From assembly GCF_010729665.1 (NCBI RefSeq), contig NZ_AP022610.1, positions 5,648,089 through 5,712,088 of the forward strand: a stretch of 64,000 nucleotides of DNA, written 5' to 3'. A program made the translations under genes and the position numbers. The notes beneath the pieces are model-generated. The model was not told the DNA's origin. It was given only the letters and a program-made list of their open reading frames with translations, and made no database searches. Origin of the DNA: Mycolicibacterium madagascariense. Its GTDB lineage: Bacteria > Actinomycetota > Actinomycetes > Mycobacteriales > Mycobacteriaceae. Positions 31,477 to 40,662 of the stretch are shown here, one piece after another. How positions within the stretch are numbered: the first letter of the stretch is position 1; every line of letters begins with the position of its first letter.

Positions 31477-31833
31477 GTGCTTCCGGCTCAGTACCGGATG
31501 ACGCGGTCGACCGACTTCGGGCTGACCGTGAGTCGCGGCCTTCGCGCGGCCCAACCCGATCTCGTCGTTCACGCCCTCGTGTCGACCGGTGAGGAAACGA
31601 CTCCGAAGATCGGGCTCGTCGTATCGAAGTCGGTCGGGTCGGCCGTGCAGCGCCATCGGGTATCCCGGATGCTGCGGCACGTGGCACGCGGGGTGATCGA
31701 CGATCTGGGGCCAGGTGACAAAGTGGTGATCCGAGCACTCCCCGGCAGCAGGCACGCCATCTCCGCCAGGTTGGCGCAGGAACTGCACACCGCGCTGCAG
31801 CGCGTGAAGGCCAACGCCGGAGGCCGGGGATGA
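31477..31833 (+). CDS. rnpA: RnpA, protein component of RNase P
   Basis: 118 residues from GTG 31477. The conserved basic helix [19 protein letters not shown] is the RNR-type motif of the family. The Shine-Dalgarno sequence AGGAG (31471-31475) lies only one base from GTG, unusually tight; ATG 31498 is an alternative, but homologues begin with the same LxxxxRM pattern. Helps RNase P RNA mature tRNA 5' ends. Confidence 0.95.
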   Translation: MLPAQYRMTRSTDFGLTVSRGLRAAQPDLVVHALVSTGEETTPKIGLVVSKSVGSAVQRHRVSRMLRHVARGVIDDLGPGDKVVIRALPGSRHAISARLAQELHTALQRVKANAGGRG

Positions 31834-31843
31834 CGCGCCGCGG

Positions 31844-32137
31844 GTGGCCGGCGTGGCCATCCGCGCCATCGAGCTGTACCGCACGATGATCTCGCCACTG
31901 CGTCCCGCCTCGTGCCGCTTCACCCCGACGTGCAGTCAGTACGCCGTCGACGCCCTGCGGGAGTACGGCGCGGTGCGGGGGAGTTGGCTGGCCCTGGTGC
32001 GGCTGGCCAAGTGCGGCCCATGGCACCGAGGCGGATGGGACCCGATTCCGGAACGGCACGAGATCGGATGTCGTCCGCGGACGGACTCCGGCGAAGCTGA
32101 GGACACCGCGACGCTGAGGAGCGATTCGTTTGTTTAA
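31844..32137 (+). CDS. yidD: YidD, membrane protein insertion efficiency factor
   Basis: 97 residues from GTG 31844. The core [28 protein letters not shown] and [13 protein letters not shown] is diagnostic of YidD, a small amphipathic protein that aids YidC insertion. The start is doubtful: GTG 31844 has no good Shine-Dalgarno, whereas ATG 31830 overlaps the rnpA stop as ATGA and has GGCCGGGGA just before, but is out of frame by one base at the run CGGGT (31841-31845). A missing G there would give the natural start. Ends 8 nt inside yidC. Confidence 0.88.
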   Translation: MAGVAIRAIELYRTMISPLRPASCRFTPTCSQYAVDALREYGAVRGSWLALVRLAKCGPWHRGGWDPIPERHEIGCRPRTDSGEAEDTATLRSDSFV

Positions 32138-33257
32138 TTGGTTCAGTCTCGACGTCATCTACTACCCGGTCTCCGCGATCATGTGGCTCTGGTACAAGGC
32201 GTTCGCCTTCGTGCTCGGCCCCGACAACTTCTTCGCGTGGGCACTGGCAGTGATGTTCCTCGTGTTCACGCTGCGGGCGATCCTCTACAAGCCCTTCGTT
32301 CGGCAGATCCGCACGACGCGGCAGATGCAGGAATTGCAGCCGCAGATCAAGGCGCTGCAGAAGAAGTACGGCAAGGATCGCCAGCGGATGGCGCTGGAGA
32401 TGCAGAAGCTGCAGAAGGAACACGGCTTCAATCCGATCCTCGGCTGTCTGCCCATGCTGGCCCAGATCCCGGTGTTCATCGGGCTCTATCACGTGCTGAA
32501 CTCATTCAACCGGACGCAGACCGGCTTCGGCCGACTGGGCCTGTCAGTCGAGCAGAACCGCGAACTGGGCAACTACATCTTCAGCGCCACCGACGTCGGA
32601 CACTTCCTGGACGCCAACCTCTTCGGTGCCCCGCTCGGCGCGTCGATGATTCAGACGGTGGGACTGGGCGCCTTCGACGACTTCAACCGGGCGGCCGTCA
32701 TTGCGGTCGGCGTACCGCTGATGATCATCGCGGGCATCGCGACGCACTTCAACAGCCGCGCCTCGGTGGCACGGCAGAGCGTCGAGGCCGCGGCCAATCC
32801 GCAGACCGCGATGATGAACAAGCTCGCGCTGTACGTGTTTCCCCTCGGCGTGGTCGTCGGTGGTCCGTTCCTCCCGATCGCGATCATCCTGTACTGGGTG
32901 TCGAACAACATCTGGACCTACGGCCAGCAGCACTACGTGTTCGGCAGGATCGAGAAGGAAGAGGAGCTGAAGAAGCAGGAGGACTTGGCGCGTCGTGCGT
33001 CGAATGCCCCGGCTCCCGGTTCCAAGCCCAAACGCAAGCGGCCCGCAGCCAACGGTGCGGCGCCGACCGTGCCCGCGCCCACCGAGCTGTCCGAGACGAC
33101 GGGGCAGGAGACCGATCCGCTCGAGTCCGACGCGAAGACGCCCGTGTCGAAGCCGGTGTCGAACGCCGGTGGGAAGGCGACGCCCTCCAAGGCCGGCGCG
33201 GGCGCCAACCGTGCGCCGCGCCGAACGAACAACCGCCCGAAGAAGCGACGCCCCTAA
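32130..33257 (+). CDS. yidC: YidC, membrane protein insertase
   Basis: 375 residues from TTG 32130, with GAGGAGCG upstream. Oxa1/YidC fold with about five membrane segments, the cytoplasmic loop [19 protein letters not shown], and [20 protein letters not shown]. The C-terminal 100 residues are basic and disordered, ending KKRRP, a ribosome-binding type tail. No lipobox. Inserts membrane proteins alone or with SecYEG. Confidence 0.97.
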   Translation: MFNWFSLDVIYYPVSAIMWLWYKAFAFVLGPDNFFAWALAVMFLVFTLRAILYKPFVRQIRTTRQMQELQPQIKALQKKYGKDRQRMALEMQKLQKEHGFNPILGCLPMLAQIPVFIGLYHVLNSFNRTQTGFGRLGLSVEQNRELGNYIFSATDVGHFLDANLFGAPLGASMIQTVGLGAFDDFNRAAVIAVGVPLMIIAGIATHFNSRASVARQSVEAAANPQTAMMNKLALYVFPLGVVVGGPFLPIAIILYWVSNNIWTYGQQHYVFGRIEKEEELKKQEDLARRASNAPAPGSKPKRKRPAANGAAPTVPAPTELSETTGQETDPLESDAKTPVSKPVSNAGGKATPSKAGAGANRAPRRTNNRPKKRRP

Positions 33258-33315
33258 CTTTCACCCGATCGAGCTCGGGTCCCTGATGGCTGAGACAGCA
33301 AGGAAGTGAACGAAC

Positions 33316-33843
33316 ATGACTGATGCCGATACCACCGAACGTACGGACGTCGACGACGCCGCACCCGCGTCGGACAATCTCGAGGACCGTCTCGTCGCCG
33401 AGGGCGAGATCGCCGGTGACTATCTCGAGGAACTGCTCGATCTCCTGGACTTCGACGGGGACATCGACCTCGACGTCGAGGGTGATCGTGCGGTGGTGGC
33501 GATCGACGGCGGCAGCGATCTGGCCAAGCTCGTCGGTCGCAAGGGCGAGGTGCTCGATGCGCTGCAGGAGCTGACCCGGCTGGCCGTGCACCAGAAGACC
33601 GGCGAGCGCAGTCGCCTCATGTTGGACGTGGCGCATTGGCGGCGTGGCCGTCGAGACGAGCTGGCCGCTCTCGGTGACAAGGTGGCGCGGCGGGTGCTGG
33701 CGAGCGGCGAGCGTGAGGAGCTCACGCCGATGACGCCGTTCGAGCGCAAGATCGTGCACGACGCCGTGTCGGCTGTCGATGGCGTTCGCAGCGAGAGCGA
33801 GGGCGCCGAGCCGTCGCGCCGCGTCGTCGTCCTGCCGGCCTGA
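33316..33843 (+). CDS. khpB: KhpB/Jag, KH and R3H RNA-binding protein
   Basis: 175 residues. An acidic N-terminus precedes a KH-like region (LDLDVEGDRAVVAIDGGSDLAKLVGRKGE) with the GxxG-type loop, and an R3H domain (ERSRLMLDVAHWRRGRRDEL ... MTPFERKIVHDAV). These proteins bind RNA, pair with KhpA, and influence cell-wall synthesis in Gram-positives. Position between yidC and rsmG is conserved. Confidence 0.93.
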   Translation: MTDADTTERTDVDDAAPASDNLEDRLVAEGEIAGDYLEELLDLLDFDGDIDLDVEGDRAVVAIDGGSDLAKLVGRKGEVLDALQELTRLAVHQKTGERSRLMLDVAHWRRGRRDELAALGDKVARRVLASGEREELTPMTPFERKIVHDAVSAVDGVRSESEGAEPSRRVVVLPA

Positions 33844-33897
33844 CGTCTCTAGTTACAACGATGTAGTTCGTGTGGCCGGTGGCGTCGGAGTCGGAGG

Positions 33898-34697
33898 ATG
33901 TTTCACGTGAAACATGGTGAAGCGCCGGCGGCGCCGCCGTCCGCTGCGGCAGTGTTCGGGGAATGCCTCGAGCTGGCAGAGCAGTATGCGGCCGTGTTGG
34001 CCGGCGCCGGCATCGAGCGTGGACTCATTGGTCCAGGGGAAGTCGATCGACTCTGGGAACGGCACATTCTGAATAGCACCGCGGTGGCCGAATTGCTGAA
34101 CTCGGGGGAGCGCGTCGCAGACGTCGGCAGTGGCGCGGGATTGCCGGGCATTCCCTTGCGGCTGGCGCGGGCCGACGTCGCGGTCACCTTGGTCGAGCCG
34201 CTCCTGAGGCGGGCGGAGTTTCTCAGCGAGGTCGTCGAGCTGCTCGGTATTCCTGTGACGGTAATCCGCGGGCGAGCGGAGGAGCGGGCCGTGCGTGATG
34301 CGGCGGGTCACATCGACGTCGTCACGTCGCGGGCTGTCGCGTCTCTCGACAAGCTGTCGCGCTGGTGCTTGCCCCTCCTCGAACCGGGGGGTCGGATGCT
34401 GGCGATGAAGGGTGAGCGGGCGGCGGCCGAGATCGCCGAGCACCGCCGCGTGATGAGCTCATTGGGTGCCACCGACGTGAAGGTGATGGAATGTGGCGTG
34501 AACTATTTGACTCCACCCGTGACCGTGGTCGTAGCGGTGCGGGGGAGTCGTTCGGGAGCCGGTCGTCGGGGGTCACGCATACCCCCGGCGCCTCGGTCGC
34601 AGAGCCAGGAGCGACGACCACCACGGCCCCAGGGTCGACGAGGAGGACCAGTGACACGACCGCCGAGTGGCGACGGCGGCACTTCGTCGCCGGCTAG
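33898..34697 (+). pseudogene. rsmG: rsmG (gidB), frameshifted near its 3' end
   Basis: Starts at ATG 33898, inside a parS site (MFHVKHG). The SAM-binding motif VADVGSGAGLPGIPL and RGRAEERAVRD mark the 16S rRNA m7G527 methyltransferase. After TVVVAVRG at about residue 215 the frame runs on into parA without a stop. The +1 alternative frame has strong GC third-position bias from 34542 and ends at TAG 34695, so one G is missing from the run 34541-34545. Corrected length is 266 residues. Loss of RsmG gives low-level streptomycin resistance in mycobacteria, but an error is the simpler reading. Confidence 0.85.
33899..33914. promoter_or_regulatory. parS site 1
   Basis: TGTTTCACGTGAAACA, a perfect 16-bp palindrome and the consensus ParB-binding site. 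It overlaps the rsmG start codon, so the first residues FHVKH are encoded by parS. Confidence 0.95.
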
Positions 34698-35640
34698 CCC
34701 GCCCGATGTTTCACGTGAAACATGGCGCCCTCCTGTCGACGTGGAATGGAAGGACCAGACGGTCGGCGATACGCCCATTGGGGCCGAGGCCGAGCGCGCC
34801 GTCCGTGTCCTCCACGGCGCCAAGGGTCGGCAGCTGCCGCGGCCCCCACGCCAACGGGTGTTCACGATCGCGAACCAGAAGGGCGGCGTCGGCAAGACCA
34901 CGACCGCTGTCAACGTCGCCGCGGCGCTCGCGCTGCAGGGGCTGAAGACTCTGGTGATCGATCTCGACCCGCAGGGCAATGCGAGCACCGCGCTGGGCAT
35001 CGAGCATCGCCCCGGCACACCGTCGTCGTACGAGGTGCTGATCGGTGAGATCCCCGTGAAGGACGCGCTGCAGCAGAGCGCGTACAGCGAACGCCTCTAC
35101 TGCGTGCCCGCGACGATCGATCTGGCGGGCGCCGAGATCGAACTCGTCAGCATGGTGGCCCGGGAGGGCCGACTGCGCAATGCGCTCGCGACGCTCGAGG
35201 AGTACGACTTCGACTATGTCTTCATCGACTGCCCGCCCTCCCTTGGCCTGCTGACGATCAACGCGCTCGTCGCCACGCCCGAGGTGCTGATCCCGATCCA
35301 GTGCGAGTACTACGCACTCGAGGGCGTCGGTCAGTTGCTCCGCAACATCGAGATGGTCAAGTCGCACCTCAATCCTCTGCTGGACGTCACGACCGTCGTG
35401 CTCACGATGTACGACGGACGGACCAAGCTGGCCGACCAGGTGGCCGACGACGTCCGGTCGCACTTCGGGGCCAAGGTGCTCCGGACCGTCATCCCGCGCA
35501 GCGTCAAGGTCTCCGAGGCGCCGGGCTATGGCATGACGATCCTCGAATACGATCCGGGATCGCGCGGTGCGATGAGCTATCTCGACGCCAGCCGTGAGAT
35601 CGCCGAACGTGCCCACACCACGGGGAAGGAACCACGATGA
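34651..35640 (+). CDS. parA: ParA, chromosome-partitioning ATPase
   Basis: 329 residues from GTG 34651, chosen because AGGAGG lies 4 nt upstream at 34641-34646. The N-terminal 60 residues are variable; DVSRET within them is encoded by the second parS. Deviant Walker [16 protein letters not shown], Walker A' region DLDPQGNAS, and [14 protein letters not shown]. ParA moves ParB-parS complexes and interacts with Wag31 at the pole. Overlaps parB by 4 nt. An apparent 580-residue fusion with rsmG is due to a frameshift. Confidence 0.95.
   Translation: MTRPPSGDGGTSSPASPPDVSRETWRPPVDVEWKDQTVGDTPIGAEAERAVRVLHGAKGRQLPRPPRQRVFTIANQKGGVGKTTTAVNVAAALALQGLKTLVIDLDPQGNASTALGIEHRPGTPSSYEVLIGEIPVKDALQQSAYSERLYCVPATIDLAGAEIELVSMVAREGRLRNALATLEEYDFDYVFIDCPPSLGLLTINALVATPEVLIPIQCEYYALEGVGQLLRNIEMVKSHLNPLLDVTTVVLTMYDGRTKLADQVADDVRSHFGAKVLRTVIPRSVKVSEAPGYGMTILEYDPGSRGAMSYLDASREIAERAHTTGKEPR
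34707..34722. promoter_or_regulatory. parS site 2
   Basis: A second TGTTTCACGTGAAACA with the same immediate flanks (GA on the left, TGG on the right) as site 1, 808 bp away, within the 5' coding part of parA. Confidence 0.95.
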
Positions 35641-36617
35641 CGCCGCCTCCCAAGCGAACCGGCCTCGGACGTGGATTGGCGTCCCTGATCCCGACCGGCC
35701 CCAGCGACAGCGAGCTGAGCCCGGCGATGGGCGCGGCCGCGGCCGACGTGATGTACGGCAGCGCGCCGACCGCCACGGTCGAGCCCGTCGATGACGTGGG
35801 TGCGGTGTACCGCGAGATCGATCCGTCGCTGATCGAACCCAACCCGAAGCAGCCGCGCCAGGTGTTCGACGGTGACGCCCTCGCCGAACTGGTGCACTCG
35901 ATCCGTGAGTTCGGACTGATGCAGCCGATCGTCGTGCGGGCGCTGAAGCCGGCCGACGGCGGTCCTCGGTACCAACTGGTGATGGGGGAGCGGCGCTGGC
36001 GCGCGGCCCAGGAGGCCGGTCTCGCCGCCATCCCGGCCATCGTGCGCGAGACCGCCGACGACAGCATGCTGCGGGACGCGCTGCTGGAGAACATCCATCG
36101 CGCACAGTTGAACCCGTTGGAAGAGGCGGCGGCGTATCAACAGCTGCTCGACGAATTCGGCGTCACCCACGACGAGCTCGCGGTGCGAATCGGTCGGTCG
36201 CGCCCGGTGATCAGCAACATGATTCGGCTGCTGCGGCTGCCGATCGCGGTGCAGCGCCGGGTGGCGGCGGGCGTCTTGTCCGCCGGCCACGCCCGGGCGT
36301 TGCTCGCCCTCGAGGGTGGTGCGGAGAAGCAGGAGGAGTTGGCCGCCCGCATCGTCGCCGAGGGCCTTTCGGTTCGGGCGACGGAGGAGGCGGTGACGCT
36401 GGCGAACCGGGATGGCGTCCCTGACGCCCCACCGGCGCCGCGGCGCAAGCCGATCCAGATGCCGGGGCTGCAGGACGTTGCTGAGAAGCTGTCGTCGGCG
36501 TTCGATACCAGGGTCACCGTGAGTCTAGGCAAACGCAAGGGCAAGATCGTCGTGGAGTTCGGCTCGGTCGACGACCTTCAGCGCATAGTCGACCTAATGA
36601 ACGCGTCGGAGGCATGA
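35637..36617 (+). CDS. parB: ParB, centromere-binding CTPase
   Basis: 326 residues. [11 protein letters not shown] at the start is the ParA-stimulating segment. The CTP-binding N-domain has the box GERRWRAA and [16 protein letters not shown]; the helix-turn-helix is [19 protein letters not shown]; the C-terminal dimerisation domain follows from about 260. Loads at parS and spreads to form the segregation complex. Confidence 0.96.
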   Translation: MTPPPKRTGLGRGLASLIPTGPSDSELSPAMGAAAADVMYGSAPTATVEPVDDVGAVYREIDPSLIEPNPKQPRQVFDGDALAELVHSIREFGLMQPIVVRALKPADGGPRYQLVMGERRWRAAQEAGLAAIPAIVRETADDSMLRDALLENIHRAQLNPLEEAAAYQQLLDEFGVTHDELAVRIGRSRPVISNMIRLLRLPIAVQRRVAAGVLSAGHARALLALEGGAEKQEELAARIVAEGLSVRATEEAVTLANRDGVPDAPPAPRRKPIQMPGLQDVAEKLSSAFDTRVTVSLGKRKGKIVVEFGSVDDLQRIVDLMNASEA

Positions 36618-36688
36618 CCGGTCACACGGCGTAATTACGTCACTGTGACACCAGCCCGCCGTCGTCGGCCCTCGAAGGAGCTAAACCC

Positions 36689-36787
36689 TTGCGCAGCAAC
36701 GTGATTCGCATGTCTCCGGACTCGGAGCCAGCACGCCGTGCCGTGACCCTGCGTCGGCGGCCGGCACGAGCGGACTGGGCGGTCTAG
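36689..36787 (+). CDS. Possible small ORF before the acetyltransferase-like gene
   Basis: A 32-codon frame starting TTG 36689 with AAGGAG 8 nt upstream and ending TAG 36785-36787, which overlaps the next GTG (36787) as TAGTG. The product would be Arg-rich and featureless. The good Shine-Dalgarno and the stop-start overlap hint at a translated leader; codon bias is only moderate, so this is tentative. Confidence 0.3.
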   Translation: MRSNVIRMSPDSEPARRAVTLRRRPARADWAV

Positions 36788-37536
36788 TGTCCGCCCGCAT
36801 CACTCCGCTGCGACTCGAAGCCTTCGAGCAGTTGCCCAAGCACGCTCGGCGCTGTGTCTTCTGGGAGGTCGACCCGGCCACCCTGCAGCGCGGAGATCAC
36901 CTCGCCGACCCGGAGTTCGAAAAGGAAGCCTGGCTCTCGATGGTGATGCTCGAGTGGGGTTCCTGCGGACAGCTCGCCGTCCCATGCGAACCCGAGGAGG
37001 CCGACTTCACCGCATCGGCGTCCAGTGGCGACGACCCGTGTCTGGGCTACGCGTTCTATGCGCCGCCGCGCGCGGTGCCACGAGCGGGCCTCTTCCCGAC
37101 CGGACCCGTGAGTGCCGACGCCGTCTTGTTGACGACGGTGGGCGTCGAGTCGGGGGAGGACGGCGACGGGCTCACCCGGGCTTTGATGGCTGCGGTCGTC
37201 GGGGACCTGGTGCGACGAGGCGTCCGCGCCCTCGAGTCCTACGGCAGGACGCCCGACGCAGCGGAACTGTCTGACCCACAACGGGTTTCGCCGGACCTGC
37301 GCCCCGCGGTCGCGGTCCTCGGCGACTGTTCGGTGGAGCAGTGCGTGACCGACGCGGAGTTCCTCGCCGACGTCGGCTTCGAGGTCGTCGCGCCGCATCG
37401 GTACTTCCCGCGGATGCGGCTCGAACTCGAGCAGGGGCTGGGATGGAAGGCCGACGTCGAAGCAGCGCTGGAGCGACTCCTGGTGAGCGCCGAGCTGAAG
37501 CAGCCCGTCGGAGCCGGCGCGAGCCTGCGCGCGTGA
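36787..37536 (+). CDS. GNAT acetyltransferase-like protein (Rv3916c type)
   Basis: 249 residues from GTG 36787. The sequence LRLEAFEQLPKHARRCVFWE at the N-terminus and the region SADAVLLTTVGVE with a following helix (LVRRGVRALESYGR) suggest an N-acetyltransferase fold; the substrate is unknown. It tracks closely with Rv3916c, always between parB and cwlM. The tandem duplication breakpoint (37099) lies at about residue 105, so this copy is whole and a C-terminal copy recurs at 45864-46300. It converges on cwlM with 1 bp between. Confidence 0.85.
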   Translation: MSARITPLRLEAFEQLPKHARRCVFWEVDPATLQRGDHLADPEFEKEAWLSMVMLEWGSCGQLAVPCEPEEADFTASASSGDDPCLGYAFYAPPRAVPRAGLFPTGPVSADAVLLTTVGVESGEDGDGLTRALMAAVVGDLVRRGVRALESYGRTPDAAELSDPQRVSPDLRPAVAVLGDCSVEQCVTDAEFLADVGFEVVAPHRYFPRMRLELEQGLGWKADVEAALERLLVSAELKQPVGAGASLRA

Positions 37537-37537
37537 C

Positions 37538-38728
37538 TCAGCTCTGGGCGGCGCGCTGCTGTTCGACCGACCGCTCGTGGGCGAGCAGTTCGGCGAAGGT
37601 GAACGTGCCCGTCGGACGATCGTTCTTGCCCAGCAGATAGAGCCGTTTGACGGCCGCGAGTATGCCCTCGGACAACGCGTCACGCACCTGCCCGGACACC
37701 AGCAGATCCCGGTCGTGCGCATTGGTGATGTAGCCGACGTCGATCTGCACGGTGGGCATGCGCGTCAGGCGCAGCAGATCCCACGTGCGGCCGTGCGTGC
37801 GGCAGTCGCGTAATCCCGTGCGCGCCACCAACTCTCGCTGCACGAAGTCCGCGAGGTTGCGGCCGATGGTCGACACCGAGCCGTGCGAATTGCCGAAGTG
37901 GAACGATGCGACGCCGTTGGCGGGGGAGCCGGGCAGGGCGGCGCAGCGCAGGCTGATCATCAGATCGGCGCCCACGGTGTTCGCCGTCGCGGCGCGCTCG
38001 GCGTCGGAGGGACTGCGACCGACAGGCCGGGACAGGAAGGTCTCCATGCCGATCGCCGTCATCCGGCCTTCGAGGCGACTCGCGAGGTCCCACAGGATGT
38101 CGGCTTCGCTGATGGGTCCGTCGGGACCGTTCATGATGGGCCCGTGGTCGTCGCCACCGCGGCCCGGATCGATGATGATGCGCTTGCCCGACAGCCGCGG
38201 CCCGGAGCGGCGGACCAACTCCTCGCGGATCGCGTGCAGCGAGCCACCCGTCACGCGGGAGCCGAGGAAGTACAGCGAGCGCAGCGTCTCCGGACCGCAG
38301 ATGCCGTCCGGGTACAAGCCGTACTCGCGCTGATAGGACATCAGACCGTTGTGGGTCTGCAAACCGAAGTGGCCGTCGACGAGGCCGGTGTAGAACCCGA
38401 GGTCCTGCAACCGGGCCTGCAGCGTCGCGACGTCGTCGCCGTACATCGGCGCGCCGAACTGGTGCGCGAGTGTCCGTGCCCCCAGCCGGTAGGACGCCTC
38501 CTTCAGCGCGCGGTACGTGGCCTCTCCGACCACGCCGTCGACCAGCAACCCCCGGTGCTGCTGGAAGGCGCGGACCGCGTGATCCAGGTCGTCGTCGAAG
38601 GCATCGAAGGCCACGTGCTTGCCCGTGGTGAGGTCCGCGTCGGAGTTGTCGAGCAGCCCCAACGCCGCCAATGCCGCCCGAATCTCGGCCACGGGGATTC
38701 CCCGATCGCCGCGGCGCAGACTAGACAT
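37538..38728 (-). CDS. cwlM: CwlM, inactive amidase-like regulator of peptidoglycan synthesis (unit 1)
   Basis: 396 residues. Two peptidoglycan-binding-1 repeats (10-80 and 95-155; [40 protein letters not shown]) precede an Amidase_3 domain (185-365). The usual zinc-binding DPGHGG is DPGRGG here, in line with CwlM being a non-enzyme. Phosphorylation by PknB near the C-terminus ([10 protein letters not shown]) makes CwlM activate MurA; the unphosphorylated form is reported to bind the MurJ fusion and FhaA. This unit-1 copy reads intact; unit 2 is frameshifted. Confidence 0.95.
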   Translation of the reverse strand: MSSLRRGDRGIPVAEIRAALAALGLLDNSDADLTTGKHVAFDAFDDDLDHAVRAFQQHRGLLVDGVVGEATYRALKEASYRLGARTLAHQFGAPMYGDDVATLQARLQDLGFYTGLVDGHFGLQTHNGLMSYQREYGLYPDGICGPETLRSLYFLGSRVTGGSLHAIREELVRRSGPRLSGKRIIIDPGRGGDDHGPIMNGPDGPISEADILWDLASRLEGRMTAIGMETFLSRPVGRSPSDAERAATANTVGADLMISLRCAALPGSPANGVASFHFGNSHGSVSTIGRNLADFVQRELVARTGLRDCRTHGRTWDLLRLTRMPTVQIDVGYITNAHDRDLLVSGQVRDALSEGILAAVKRLYLLGKNDRPTGTFTFAELLAHERSVEQQRAAQS

Positions 38729-38812
38729 GAACAGAATTGTCGCAGACAGAACCGGTAATTCTGAAACCTCCAGGCCAGTCGGGAAACCACGGCTGCCGTT
38801 GCCGGAGGCCGA

Positions 38813-39146
38813 TCAGACGACGTCGGACAGCTCGCGCAGCAGCGGCCTTGCCCTTCGTGCCGACGATGCGCTTGACCGGCTGACCATCCTTGAACAGGAT
38901 CAACGTCGGTATCGACACCACCTGGAAGTCGCGGGCGGTGCCGGGGTTGGCGTCGACGTCCATCTTCGCGACGGTGAGTGCGCCAGCCTTCTCGTTGGCA
39001 ATCTCCTCCAGCACCGGGGCGATCATCTTGCAGGGACCGCACCAGGTGGCCCAGAAGTCCACCAGCACGGGAGTGCTGCTGGACAGGACGTCGCTGGAGA
39101 ACGAATCGTCGGTGACGGCGACGGTCGCGCTGGTGGTTTCACTCAT
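38813..39146 (-). pseudogene. trxA: trxA thioredoxin, C-terminal frameshift (unit 1)
   Basis: Starts ATG 39146. Residues 30-100 are a typical thioredoxin with active site [13 protein letters not shown] and cis-Pro [10 protein letters not shown]. After GTKGKAA the frame shifts; the alternative frame gives LLRELSDVV then TGA at 38813-38815, the normal mycobacterial ending. Two bases appear lost in GCCGCTGCTG (about 38847-38852). As read, translation continues in a wrong frame to 38721. The identical lesion is in unit 2. Reduced by TrxB, the next gene. Confidence 0.85.
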
Positions 39147-39162
39147 GTCGGGCTCCTCGGGG

Positions 39163-40133
39163 TTAGGCGTCGGTGGCGTTGGTGGGGTTCAGCTCGGGGT
39201 CTTCGGTGTCGGCGAGCCAGCGCTCGGCGTCGATCGCCGCGGAACACCCGCTGCCCGCGGCGGTGATGGCCTGGCGGTACGTGTGGTCGACCAGGTCGCC
39301 GCAGGCGAAGACGCCGTCGACCGAGGTGCTGGTGGTGCGGCCCTTGACGGCGACGTACCCGTCGTCGTCCAAGTCGACCTTGCCCGCGACGAGGCTCGAC
39401 CGGGGATCGTGACCGATGGCGACGAACACGCCCGTGACGGCGAGCTTCGACTCCTCACCGGTGACGGTGTCGCGCAGGCGCACGCCCGTGACCTTGGCTC
39501 GCCCTCCACCTCGGTGACCGCGGTGTTCAGCAGGAACGTGATCTTCGGGTTGGCCTTGGCGCGTTCGAGCATGATCTTCGACGCGCGGAACTCGTCGCGG
39601 CGGTGGATGAGCGTCACACTGCGGGCGAACCGGGTCAGGAAGGTGGCCTCCTCCATCGCGGAGTCGCCACCGCCGATCACGGCGATGTCCTGATCGCGGA
39701 AGAAGAATCCGTCACACGTGGCACACGTGCTGACGCCGGTGCCGATGCGCTCCATCTCGCCGGGAACGCCGAGCTGACGGGCGGCCGCGCCCATGGCCAG
39801 GATGACCGCGCGTGCCCGGAACGTCTCGTCACCGACGGTCACCGTCTTGACGGGGCCGTCGAGCGAGACGTCGTCGACGTCCTCCATGCGCAGGTCGGCG
39901 CCGAACCGCAGCGCCTGCTCACGCATCTGCTCCATCAGTTCGGGGCCGGTGATGCCGTCCTTGAAACCCGGGTAGTTCTCCACCTCGGTGGTCGTCATGA
40001 GGGCGCCGCCGAATTGCACGCCCTCGAACACCAGCGGATGCAGCTGGGCACGCGCGGCGTACACGGCCGCCGTGTAACCAGCTGGGCCGGAACCGATGAT
40101 GATCAGGTCGTGGACGGTGTTCGGTGAAGTCAT
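39163..40133 (-). pseudogene. trxB: trxB thioredoxin reductase, frameshifted (unit 1)
   Basis: Start ATG 40133; intended 323 residues. FAD motif [18 protein letters not shown], redox pair CATCDG, NADPH motif [12 protein letters not shown] and the C-terminal FAD motif [24 protein letters not shown]. At about 39503 the frame breaks: EVEGE is followed by nonsense, while the other frame gives [16 protein letters not shown] missing G in GGCGAGCCAAGG explains it, and unit 2 has the same lesion. Reduces TrxA with NADPH. Downstream of a SigH-type promoter. Confidence 0.88.
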
Positions 40134-40157
40134 TTCCGCCTTTCTGGGTACGCCTAT

Positions 40158-40183
40158 AACACCAGCGTAAGCCCGGCTGTTCC
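40158..40183 (-). promoter_or_regulatory. SigH/SigR-type promoter of trxB-trxA (unit 1)
   Basis: On the minus strand GGAAC (40183-40179) is followed after 18 nt by GTT (40160-40158), 25 bp before the trxB ATG. This fits the GGAAY-N16/20-GTT pattern of the thiol-oxidative-stress sigma factors SigH (mycobacteria) and SigR (Streptomyces), which drive thioredoxin genes. Confidence 0.6.
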
Positions 40184-40203
40184 GCGACGGCGCCTCGGAC
40201 GCG

Positions 40204-40506
40204 TCACCGGCGGCCCCAGCGGCGCCACCGCCGGCGGCCCGGTGGCGGACACGAGCGCAGGGCGCGCTCGACGCGCGCGGTGACGTCCGGCGGGACGGCG
40301 TCGGCGGTCTCGGCGTCCGCGGCCAGGGCGGCCAGTTGCTGCGGCACCCGGTCCAGCGCGGCGAGGCGGTCGGCGACGTGTGGATCGGCAGCGGCACGGC
40401 TGCGCAGGCGGGCCGCGGTGCCCTCGTCGAGCAGACCGTCCCGCAGCGCGGACAGCAGTTCCCACGGGACCCGATCGCCGTCGTGATCGTCTGCCACGCT
40501 GTCCAC
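40204..40506 (-). CDS. Short anti-sigma-factor-like protein after sigM (unit 1)
   Basis: About 100 residues as read from GTG 40506. [20 protein letters not shown] and [21 protein letters not shown] match the cytoplasmic N-domain of the Rv3912-type anti-SigM protein, which sits between sigM and trxB2 in M. tuberculosis. The usual membrane helix and external domain are absent: only about 50 bp separate the conserved part from the trxB promoter. The C-terminus is uncertain because units differ by two bases at about 40251; another frame ends at 40154. Possibly truncated. Confidence 0.6.
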   Translation of the reverse strand: MDSVADDHDGDRVPWELLSALRDGLLDEGTAARLRSRAAADPHVADRLAALDRVPQQLAALAADAETADAVPPDVTARVERALRSCPPPGRRRWRRWGRR

Positions 40507-40662
40507 CGAACGCGTCTCCTGCCGGGTCGAGCCGTCGCGCGTCAGTACACCATTGCGCTGCCCGTATCGGGAATTCCGCGGCTCGCCCGTTCGTTGGCTG
40601 AGGGGTAGCTGATAAGGCCCTCGGCCACCTTGACATCTCGCCGAACACGAACGAAGGCCCTC

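Noticed and set aside
33898-35640. A 580-residue methyltransferase-ParA fusion protein
   Set aside because: The joining segment has poor codon bias, parA has its own strong Shine-Dalgarno at 34641, and a one-base indel in a G run restores the two normal genes.
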